Source of the DNA: Cotesia glomerata
Taxonomy: Eukaryota > Arthropoda > Insecta > Hymenoptera > Braconidae
DNA length: 64,000 nucleotides
Assembly (NCBI RefSeq): GCF_020080835.1
Contig: NC_058159.1
Location: 27,996,474 to 28,060,473, forward strand
Direction of reading: 5' to 3'
The notes under the pieces are model-generated. The model searched no databases. It was not told the DNA's origin and saw nothing but the letters and a program-made list of their open reading frames with translations. Made by a program: the position numbers and the translations under genes. Positions 1 to 12,300 of the stretch are shown here, piece by piece. Position 1 is the first letter of the stretch; each line of letters starts with the position of its first letter.

Positions 1-3000
1 TTTAGTTGATCTTCATTAACTCTGAAAAATATTAAAAAAATTTTGTAAAGACATATGATAAAAATTGAATTTAGAAATATTTACCATTAAGGAGGTCCTT
101 TCGCCGCCAATGTAAAATAAAAAATATTAGATTATGAGTAAATTTAATTTTTTTCTAATAGTTAAGGTCCTTATTTATCTTATAGTGAGGTTTAAATTAT
201 ACTTTACCGGACAAATTTTTGAAAAAATAAAATTTCTAAATGTTAGTATTTGTTCAGAGTCTTACGAGGAAATCAGACGTTTGCAGTATTTCTTGAATTA
301 TACTATCAGTCATGGATTAGATGAAGTAAAAAAAAACTAAAAATCAGATTTTCGAAATATTCACACGGAAACAAGTAAACTATAATAAATAACAGTCGAT
401 TTATAATAAGTAATGATCAACTGCTAAAAATTACCGTTTCAAATAGTAAAATCGTGATTTTACTATTCACTATGTAATATTTACCATTTAAACGTTACAA
501 TTTACTCTCTACATGGAAGAAAATATACTATTTCAAACAGTAATATTCGCTATGTGAATGTCTAAAATATTAAAGTATAATAATTAAGAATTCAGACTTT
601 GATATTTATCATTTTGTTCCTAAAAAATGATCTTATGATATGTAAAAAGTATAAAATAAAGTTAGTAAATTTCTAATACAAGCAACGTTAATATTTACAA
701 AGTAAAATGGTAAATTTTAAATGCAACGCTAAAAATCAAACTGTAATTATTGACTTGATTGGACTGTTAAAATGTATATTTTAAAAGTATAATTTTTACT
801 GTTTCAAATGTTAAATTCTCCCCGAGTGAGATCCCCTTCTCTTTCATCTTAGTTCCCCTTCTCCTCATAATAAGGACTATATATTGAAATGGCAATTTTT
901 ACTGTTTGAAACTGTAATTTTTAAAGATGAAAGAGTCGTTATTTACTATAGTGACAGCTACTAATCACTTATTTTGGATATTAAATTATAAATTGTGGCT
1001 TTTATACTTTCTACATTAAGTTCTGTAATATTTATATTTTTGCCACCCCGATGTCCGCTTTACTGTTTGAAACTATAAAAACTGACCGGAATCCGAGTGA
1101 ATATTACAGTTTAATTTTTTCCGTGCAGGTTTCTTTTTTTGCAATAAAATATATCAGTTACCGAGATATTTATTGAGAAATTAATATTTAAAAATCACAA
1201 AAAATTCTCAAGTTACCTACAATAAAATGGAGTCAAAAGATTTGGCAACGTTGCGTAGCGCGCGAGCTTCAGACCATTCAATAAATTCAAACTAAACTTT
1301 AACGGGCTTATGTTTTTCATTCATACTTATTAGTTAATTTATTGTTAACAAATTTTCATAATTCATAATTGAAAAATAAAACAATAATTAAAAAATACTA
1401 GCATTCCTGCCATGAGACATCAGAATGTTATGGTTTTGTGACTAAACATTTTTAATTAATTTATTTATTTACACTGACTGCAAAAAGTTAAACACGGTTA
1501 AGGTTATATTGTGCAAATAAAAATATAAACAACCGAAATAAAGCGTTGCCAAATCACGGACAGGTTACTAACAGCTGATTTACAACAGTCAAATTAATTT
1601 TTGTATTTAACTATTTTTTTTTTTAATTTTCAAAATTTCAACGATTAATGCCTCATATACTATTTATTTTTTAATTTTAGGAATTTTTATGGGTTTTGTA
1701 TTTTAATTTATTGAAAATTTACTACTACAGTTGTTATGACTCAACTGGAGCGAAAGGACTTCCTTAATCTCATAAACTCATGTTATTCCATTTAATTGAA
1801 AAAATGTTGCTACAAAATAAATTAATGATATTTAAGTTAGCAGTCACTTGAAAATTTATTAATTTTTTTTAACAAATAAATTTTTCCAAAAAATTATTAT
1901 TAAAAAATTGCATTGTTAATTTAAAAAAATTTTTAAATGTCAATTTTTTTTTTGTCTTAATTTGTTTGTTAAAAAAATTATTAAATATCTGCTAAATTAA
2001 TTTTAATAATAAATTATGATATTAAAGTTAGCCGACGTTTTTGACTTTTTAATTTACTAAATTAGAACTAAAAAACATTTTTAAAAAATTCCACTTATAG
2101 TTTTTTAAAAATAAAAATTTTTTTTATTGATTCGTAATAATTTTTTCAATAAAAAAAATTAGGAAAACGGTTGACCCTGAAGGCCATCCCTGCAACTTCC
2201 CGCTAATTCCATACTTAGGCGCTTGAAATTGCACCAACGACGTTTTTGAGCTCTTCGAGCTCAAAAATACAATTTATGGGGTATTTTGAGCTCTCCGAGC
2301 TCAAAGAGATTGCTTTCTTATGCTTTAAAGCTCTTCGAGCTCAAAAGTCTGATAGAGATTTGATGACACTATTTTTTGAATTTTTAAACCGCAATAACTT
2401 TTGAATGAATAAACCGATTTTTACGCGGTTAGAAGCATTCGACGCAGTTTTTTAAGCCTCACAAAGAATCTCAAATTTTGAATTGATCGCGCTAGGAATT
2501 TTGGAGTTATTCCGAAAAAACACTTTTTTCGGTTTTCTTTCGTTCACGATATCTCTCGAACGAATCAACCGATTTTGACCGGACTGGTGGCGATCGACGT
2601 GGTTTTTTGAGGTTAAAAGCTGATTAGTTTTTGGAATTGAACCTTTAAGCCGTTTAAAAGTTATTCCAAAAAAACCACATTTGAAAAAATTTTTTTTTTC
2701 AGTTTTTTTAAGATTTCTCAAAATCTATTGATCTGAATCGGTCTAAATAGTTTTCAAAATCTAAGTTTAGTCAAGCCCTTTCGAATGGCACCAACCGCGA
2801 TAAAATCGGTCAAGCCGTTCAAAAGTTATAAGCGGTTCACATACTTTCACACACACACACACACACACACACATACATACATACATACAGACACCGTGAC
2901 AACCTCGCGGGGATAGTCAGGGAAGCTTCCTGTGGCCTTCAAACGTCGAGATCTGATGAAAACTCGATTTTTGCAAAACGGGGTGAAAACAATAACTTCC

Positions 3001-3351
3001 CGATTTTTGAAAATCTTTGATTTTCTTAGCGGGAAGTTAAAAATTCTGAAAATTTTTAGATGTCTAACTTAATTTTCATTACTGAAGTTAGCTGACAATC
3101 TTAAATGTTTTTAATTCTTACAAAAAATCAATTAAAATAATAATAATGCTTCTGAAAATTGACATGAAATTTTTTTTTTTAATTTTTACATGTTAAATTG
3201 TATTATTATATTTTTTTCATAATAATTTCTTTGCTATAAAATTTTAAAATGATTTTTAATGTCTGTCAACTTCAGTGTTATAATAAATTACTTAAACTTT
3301 AAAGAAAAAATAATAATTAATAATATTTAATGAAAATTGTAATTATTTCAG
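1..3351. other. transposon-rich DNA upstream of / in the first intron of tup
   Basis: No coding exon recognised. Positions 430-1075 hold five or more copies, in both orientations, of a TTACTGTTTCAAA-like motif. 1820-2110 and 3055-3290 are AT-rich palindromic MITE remnants. 2194-3038 is a separate inverted-repeat element listed below. The region 1230-1560 is unremarkable single-copy-looking DNA. Confidence 0.6.
2194..3038. mobile_element. 845-bp element with perfect 13-bp terminal inverted repeats
   Basis: Both ends carry AACTTCCCGCTAA / TTAGCGGGAAGTT. The right end also forms a local hairpin (2994-3002 with 3030-3038). Inside are three palindromic GAGCTC..CGAGCTC blocks at 2248, 2288 and about 2328 (40-bp period), a (CA)n run and a (TACA)n run at 2848-2887. 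No transposase frame and no clear target-site duplication. Superfamily not determined. Confidence 0.7.
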
Positions 3352-6300
3352 AAGCCAAAAGTTCATTGTGTGTTGGCTGTGGTGGTTGGATACACGACCA
3401 ATGGATCTTGAGGGTAGCACCAGACCTCGAATGGCATGCAGCATGTTTGAAATGTGCCGAATGTCAGCAATTTTTGGACGAAAGATGTACTTGCTTTGTC
3501 AGAGATGGAAAAACTTACTGCAAACGTGATTACATAAGGTAAAAAAATTATTTTAATAATTTAAAAAACTTTAATTAGCATTTCTGGTGATAAAAATATT
3601 CGCAAGATGGCGCTAGGTTAATTTTTTGCGCGCCAATTTATTTTTAAACAAGTTTTCTTCTTTAGATTGTTTATACAACAATCATGATGATAATATTGAC
3701 GCATTGTTTACGAACAGTAATTATTTAGTCAGTTAAATGATAAATACTCACAATTATGTATCATTTATTTTTTTTAATGCAAACATTTTTTTTCTGTCAA
3801 AAACGCACCCACATAAACGCTGTGAATGTTTATTTAGATCGAAACGTCACACGTTGTCGAGACTCGACAAGAGACGTTTGTATCCGGCGTTAAAAAATAG
3901 TATATTGAAAAAAATAAAATATGAAGAGGAAAAATAATAAAGAATAAAATGTAGTGAGAAAATGTAAAATATATCTCACTGCAGCAACTTGGGTGTCTAT
4001 CATCAAGACAGCAGTTTATTGTTCTTGTCTACACGTTGTTTCAGTGTCGAGTAAAAAATACAGAAATAGAATATTATATACATACAGATATTTCTGTTGA
4101 ATAAAATAAAAAATAAATTGTCGATTTACCTTTCACAAATAGTTTGTATGTGTAACTATTTCATAATAGTTTATTTATTTACGTTCGTGAGAATATTTTT
4201 CCTCAATTTTGTCGTCGATTAATATAACTCATAAGTAAACAATTCGCGCTCCAACGTCCATTGACAGGATTATTTATTTTATTTTATAAACTATTCATTA
4301 TTCGCGTGAACTAATATTAACTTATTTATTTTAAACGACCAATATTCGCTTTAATTTATAAACCAACAGTTCTGCGACTTTAATTACGTTTAAAAAAACA
4401 AATTAAAATTTTTACATAATTCTTTTGGTTTTTGACCACTTCAATTTAAAATACTTTACAATAATTATAAACATATTTTTTATAATAATCTGTATTATTA
4501 AGAAAATAAGCAAAATTTTGAGGCCAGTGTATTTATATGACAAAATGGGTTTTTATGGTTGAATTTGGTATCGTTGGAAAAGTCTTGACCTGGAATTGTG
4601 CCTTTTTATGGCTTCATATCATTTTCACCAATAGTCAATTTATGATGATAATTATTTAGGCTGCATTCGAAAATGCTCTATCTTTAGATACATAATTAAG
4701 AAATGACCTTGTATTTTGTGAACTATTGGCATTTTTAAAGATATAAGCTCATCCCGACATTACACTCATCGAGACCTTTTATTAGAGTACCCACATCAAT
4801 TTTTCATATATTTATATATATATATATATATATATATGTATTCATGAAAAATATATGAAAATGCATGTGGGTACTCAAATGAAAGCTCTTGATGAATGTA
4901 ACATCAGGATGAGCTTATATCTTTAAAAATATCAATAGTTAAAAAAATACAATTTAACATAATTCAGAAATGACCTTTTATCTTGTGAAATATTGATATT
5001 TTTGAAGATATAAGCTCATCCCGATGTTACACTCATCAAGACCTTTCATTTAAGTACCCACATCATTTTTTCATATATATATATATATATGAAATATATA
5101 TCAAAATACATGTGGTTACTCAAATGAAAGCTCTTGATGAGTGTAACATCGGGATGAGCTTACATCTTTAAAAATATCAATAATTAAGAAATGACCTAGT
5201 ATCTTGTGCATGATTGACATTTTTAAAGATATAAGCTCATCCTGACATTATACTCATCGAGACCTTTCATTTGAGTACCCACATCAATTTTTTATATATT
5301 TATATATATATTATATTATATATATGTATATATGAAAAATATATCAAAAATGCATGTGGGTACTCAAATGGAAGTTCTTGAGGAGTGTATAACATTGGGA
5401 TGAGCTTATATCTTTAAAAACGTCAATGGTTAAAAAAGTACAGTGCAATTTAACAAAATTTATTATTTAACAAAGCAGAATTTCATTTATTTATATTTCA
5501 CAAGTCACGGCAGTCACATAGTGACTGCAAGGTTGCTAATCAAATTCTTGAATATATTTATAAAAAGTTATCCAATAATACAAGCGTTGATTTTATAAAG
5601 AGTTCTTAGAATTAAAAAAATTAATTAATTAATAAATTTGCTTACTTTCAGATTATTTGGGGCCAAATGCGATAAATGTAATCTATTATTCAACAAAAAC
5701 GAGCTTGTGATGAGAGCAAAAACGAAAATCTACCACAAAGAATGTTTTCGTTGTTCGGCGTGTATGAGGAAGTTGGAAACGGGTGATCAGTTTGCCCTGA
5801 GACAAGACGGGCTCTTCTGCCGTCACGATCACGACATGCTGGAGAGTGGAAAATATTGTACAGGTGCTGTAGATACTGCTGGAAATGAAAATAACAACAA
5901 TGCTTCATTAACAAACAATAATCATCATCTTCAACCAAACGACGGTTCCATGTCCGGTAATTTCAAATTATTTATTAATGACTAATAACTATGATTGCCA
6001 TCCAACAGAAAAGCCCACTCATCTAATATCTATCTATCTATATTCATACGCTCAATTATTCCCAAAAGAACCAGACTTACCGGCTATTAGAAATATTAGA
6101 CATAAAAAACTCCTCTATCCAGTTCGCTGGACATATTATTGTTGGATTATAGCCGTTTGATGCCTAGAGTCAATTTGTATGAGGGTACGCAAAATGAAAG
6201 GGTCAATATACAAAAGGGCCAGTGTTGAAGTTAGGATTAGATCGGCGTAATTACGTGTTGATAATTGAAGCTGTTAAGACGGCTTCATCGTGTGGATACC

Positions 6301-9300
6301 GGGATCAACTAAAGCTTTATAAGTTTACCCTTTATATTACATACATGTATTTTATATTCATGTATTACTCTGTTCACACTTTGGGAATTTATCACACATC
6401 GTTGATCCTCTCTTCTCAGAAATGACCCACGGATCATCAAAAATTTATAATATCTACAAAGAATGTAGAAATTTTTAACATTTAACTTAAAAATTCTCAA
6501 CTTCAATGGAATTTTTTATTTTATTATTCTCCTCCGAGGTGTTAATTATCAAATAAATTTTTTGTGCACGCGTTAAGCGCTAAAAAAATACAGTAGCTAT
6601 TGTGTATGTTATTATTATTATATTTATTTGCAGATATAATATTCTTAACTCCTACGTGTTTTTTTAAATATTTATAATTTATTTATAAGTATATGCGTCT
6701 ATATTTATCGAGTTAATATGTATGTATAGATATTTAGTACATAAATATGTCCGTCAACGTAAAAATATTATATACATAATATGTTTCAAGTTTTTTTAAT
6801 GTCTTTAAGTGCACCTGGTGATGGCACTATATAAGACTCCTTAGGACTGCTACAGGTGTCAAATATAACACCAACTTGTCAACTACCGTAGCACACTCTG
6901 ACGCGTGACTTTATCTTCTGTAGAATTTCGATGTATTTATATTTTTTTTTTAATTTGTACACAGAAAAAAAAATTTCTTCTTGAGAACAAAATTCCTGGC
7001 TTAAGAAAATTTTCGGGTGCCTTAAGGAAGACCGAAGTTGTGTTGGCGGAAGTAAAAATTTTTCTTGAAATTTTATTCTTGGTGGAAGTAATTTTTTCTT
7101 ACTTCAAATTATCATAAATACTTGATACAATAAATTTTTATATTTGATCAAGATTTTTAGATACTATAGGGAAGCAGCTTTGAAAAACTTTTCTCACCTT
7201 GAGAAAATTTTTCTCTTAAATATTTGATACTCATTTTATATTATTTTAGCGTGCAATTATACATATTGAATGAAAAAAAATCATTCAATATTATTTGATC
7301 TTCCCAATTCACATGTTAATCAATAAAAATATTAATGAAAATTTACTTCTATCTTTATATTTAATTTTTTGGAGCAGGAGAAAAATTTTCTCAAGACAAG
7401 AAAATTTACTTCTATCAAGAACTAAATTTTTTGGAGCAAGAGACTGAATTTTCTCAAAACAAGAAAATTTTCTTGACTTAAATTAATTTTCTTGAATCAA
7501 GATACGTATTTCTTAAAACAAGAGAATTAATTTTGTTGGAATAAGTGAAATTTCGTGTCAAAAAAAAATTTTTTCGCTCAAGAAAATAATTAGGAAGAAA
7601 AATATTTTCTTGGCTTAAGAAAATTTTTGGGTGTCTGAAGGAAGACCAAAGTTGTGTTGGCCAAAATAAAAATTTTTCTTCCAATTCTATTCTGGGTAGA
7701 AGTCATTTTTCTTAATTCAAATTATCATAAACACTTGATACAATAAATTTTTATATTTAATCAAGATTTTTAGATACTTTAAGGGAGCAGCGCTACTTAC
7801 TTCAGCTAAGAAAAAAGATTTCTCACCTTGAGAAAATTTTTCTCTTGAATATTTGATACTCATTTTATATTATTTTAGCGTGCAATTATACATATCGAAT
7901 GAAAAAAAAAATGATGAAATATTATTTGATCTTCCTATTTGACATGTTAGTCAATAAAAATATCAATAAAAATTTACTTCTATCTTTATATTTAATTTTT
8001 TGGAGCAAGAGAGAAATTTTCTCAAGACAAGAAAATTTACTTCTATCAAGAACTAAATTTTTTGGAGCAAGAGGCTGAATTTTTTCAAAACAACAAGATT
8101 TTCTTGATTTAAATAAATTTTCTTGAATCAAGATACGTATTTCTTAAAGCAAGAGAATTAATTTTGTTGGAATAAGTGAAATTTCTTGTCAAAAATTTTT
8201 TTTTCACTCAAGAAAATAATTAGGAAGAAAAATATCCTCTTTTCTCAAGTAAACCTTTTTTTCTGTGTAAGATTGTTATTTTCCGTCTCAGTATTATTTT
8301 TTATTACTTTACTAAAGATTCCGTTATCTCAGGGTTTTACCAAAAGTCGTATGAAACACTTCGTAAAAGTTCCAAACTGTAATATGTTTTTTCATCGATA
8401 AGTTATCGTTAATTCAAACTTAAGTTGAACGATTTTAATTATACTCAGTAGGGCTGTGACAATACATTAATATGAGTAATATAAGTACTTAATACTTTAA
8501 GTAAATTAGCTTTCTAATTATTCAATGATTCTCTAAACCAATAACCGATATCGCAGGCAAATATATATATCTTAAAGTAAATATAGGCTTTATGTTCTTA
8601 CGCTATTATGTATATATGATAAATGATGATAAAATATGATAATCTATGATAAATCTATCAGATATATCTAATAGATATTGATATTAGTTTTAAAAATTCA
8701 TATTGTTTTATAAACAATAGCGAAGTGGGAAAAAATGAGATTGTGTTTTTGTATGTACGGTATTATTTGTACAAAAAATAAAAATAAATCGGTGAGATCG
8801 GTAATAAGATTACGAATTACGATTAACTTGACATATCAAGTGCCTCGGCTGTGATATCTTGGAATCCGCGTTTGCTAAGTTGTGTACTATACTCCATTGG
8901 ATATCTGTTTGACCGAGATGCCTATACATGCCATCAGGTTGTGTTAACTTCAAAGACAATCCGCCGCGGTTTCTTTTTAACCGCCGACACACGTTTAACG
9001 GCGACCACTTCTCTATACGTATACGTATCTAGAATAAAATATTCGTAAAAATATACGTCTGTGTGTGTATACTTAACATTTCTTCTCGAACTTTTAATGT
9101 CGATTGGAGAGCCGAGAATCCACTTGTGAGCATCGAGTTCAGCGTAAGAGCTTTTCCAATCGTCTATATATATACATCCCACACGCAAATTCTGTGGAGA
9201 TTTTTTGAAAAGTCTTTGTGGTTACATGCCCGAGTTGAATACTTTTGTTTTTTCGTGATAATATGGAGAGTTTGCTGGAAAAAATTAAATAAATTAGGAT

Positions 9301-12300
9301 AATTGTGATAACCACATGCTGTTAAGTTCAATTTTTGATGAAGAATTTTTACACCTACAATTTTACTATAAGATAAAAATAATTTTTTCATAAAAATAAA
9401 GTAAACTAGGAAACTTGCTGTCACTATGTGACTGCCGGGACTTTTGAACTATAAAAAATTAAAATTTTGCTTTATTAAATAATGACTATTGTTAAATTGC
9501 ACTGTACTTTCTTAAATATTGACGTTTTTAAAGATATAAGTTCATCCCGATGTTACACTCATCAAGAGCTTTCATTTGAGTACCCACATGCATTTTCATA
9601 TATTTTTCATATACATTCATATATATATAAATATATGAAATATATGAAAAATTAATGTAGGTACTCAAATGAAAGGTCTTGATGAGTATAATGTCGGGAT
9701 GAGCTTATATTTTGAACAATGTCAATATTTTACAAGATACAAAGTCATTTCTTAATTATTGATATTTTTAAAAATGTAAGCTCATCCTGATGTTGCACTC
9801 ATCAAGACCTTTCATTTAACTACCCACATGCATTTTCATATATTTTTCATATATACATATATATAATATATATAAATATATGAAAAAATGATGTGGATAC
9901 TTAAATGAAAGGTCTTGATGAGTGTAATATCGGGATGAGCTTATATCTTTAAAAATGTCAATCGTGCACAAGATACAACAAGGTCATTCTTTAATTATTG
10001 ATATTTTTAAAGATGTAAGCTCATCTTGATGTTACACTCATTAAGAGCTCTCATTTGAGTACCCACATGCATTTTTATATATTTTTCATACATTCATATT
10101 TATAAATATATAAAATATATAAAAATATGATGTGGGTACTCAAATGAAAGGTTTTGATGAGTGTAATGTCAGGATGAGCTTATATCTTTAAAAATTTCAA
10201 TAGTTCACAAGATACAAAGTCATTTCTTAATTATGTATCTAGAGAGAGTATTTTCGAATGCAACCTAAATACTTATCATAATAAATTGACTATCAGTCAA
10301 AATGAAATTAAACCTTGAAAAAGCACAAATTTACCCTGTTTAAAAATATTCATTGGAAAAAATTTTTAAAATTCGCTCTATGTAAATTATATATCTATAG
10401 ATATATACTGAGAAATTGAAATTATTGAAAAAAAATTCAAGTCTAATGATAGTGAATTTTTTTCAATGAATATTTTTAAACAGGATAAGTCAAAACCTTT
10501 ACAATAGACACTAAATTTCACTAAAAAAAAAAACCGATTTTATCATATGACTATCTTGGAAACAAAATTTTTCTTATTCTCTTAATAATATAGATAATAA
10601 CAGCAAAGCCAGCTGTAATTTAAAATGTTTATTCAAGTAATTCGCATGCTAATGCAATAAAATTATTGTTCTATGAGAAAATACAAGTTTATCGTGCATT
10701 AAATAAAATTATTAATAAATGTGTTTTTGAAAAAACTTATACTTTTACATTATCAAAGAAAGCTTATTGAAAATTAAGATTACTTAAATGGATTTTGCTT
10801 TATATCTTAATTTAAGTATTTTTTCAATTTGATAAAATCTTGTTTTGAATAGTTTAATGGATTAACTAGAATTATAATAAAAAAACACACTTACGGAGTT
10901 GAAAAGCATCATTATTGTTTGACAGGAGTCGAGATATCTCGTGCAATGGATGTATTTAGTAAAATAAAGATAGCAGAGGATTAAGATTATTAGCTGATTA
11001 CCTTATATATTACTGAGAATTATTTTTCCAGTAACTAATTTAAATTTAACGCTTCAGTGATTCAAACTTATTTAAAATGAAGAAAATGAAAATAATTATT
11101 AAAGAAATGAAATGACACTGCGAGTTATCAAAAATTCAATAAGTTTAAATTCAATTATAAAATTTCCGTATACTTGCGGTTAAACTCTTGATGGAATGTA
11201 CTTGATTTCAATTTCTCATTAACATTCAAGATCATTAAAAAATAATTGTGCTCTGACAGAAACAGCACAGATCTTAAATTCACTGAATTAATAAGTACCT
11301 GGAAAATTAATACGAATAAATCATTAGTTTTCAATATTGAATCCATCAGAGATCAAATCCATCACATTGTGGATTGTGAAGACATCATGATATGAACTTA
11401 TCTATTAATTAAAAAAAAGGAGCGTCTTATTTTTTTATTTTAAATCTGGCGACTTTCGAGAAGAGATGGTGATGATCGTGTGTCCCTGAAAGTTCACCTC
11501 GTCCACATATGGACGGTTATTTGGTTAGGATGTACGGTTGAGAGATAAGCCGCCGGATTTCATTTGCTCTTGTATTGGTTTAGTATTTTTTCTGTTGGCC
11601 ATCAGCAAAGCGGTGTTAGCTGGTAGTTATCCTTACCTGTTTCTCGTCTGGTCTCACCTCTTCACTCTCCACTTCCCAACTAAAATCTCCTTCTGTTTTT
11701 ACCAAAGGTAAATAGTTTAACATAAACTTTTTCCGCGGTTGCATGCAAACCTGCTGGCCGAATCGAAGAAAAGAGCAAGGTGATCGCACACTTGCTTTGG
11801 TATCGGTTAGCTCTCCAATCTCCATTGGAATAATATACCTGTATTGGGAATATAATACAAAACAAGATATAAGTCTTTTTTATTTTCTTTTATAAAATAT
11901 ACTTATCTCTTTAATATTAATCTCAGTTAACTTTCCGATGGTTACCCACTACACAGAAAGAAAAATTTCTTGACTGGAGAACAAAATTCTTGGCTCAAGA
12001 AAATTTTCAGGTACCTGATTTAGTCCGAAGTTATGTTGGCCGAAGTAAAAATTTTTATTGAAATTCTATTCTTGGTGGAAGTAATTTTTTCTTAATTTAA
12101 ATGATCATAAATACTTGACACAATAAATTTTTATATTTGATCAAGATTTTTTAGATACTTTAGGGAAGCAACGCTACCTACTTCAGCTGAGAAAAAAATT
12201 TTCTCACCTTGAGAAAATTTTTCTCTTGAATATTTGATACCCATTTTATATTATTTTAGCGTGCAATTATACATATTGAATGAAGAAAAATGATTCAATA

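Noticed and set aside
3330..3351. ATG at 3330 as the start of the LIM protein
   Set aside because: It lies upstream of the splice acceptor TTATTTCAG. The exon begins mid-codon at 3352, so translation enters from an upstream exon.
4700..5450. CRISPR-like array of regularly spaced repeats
   Set aside because: Eukaryotic DNA. The repeats are long palindromes with AT-rich centres inside a Helitron-like element, not short repeats with unique spacers.
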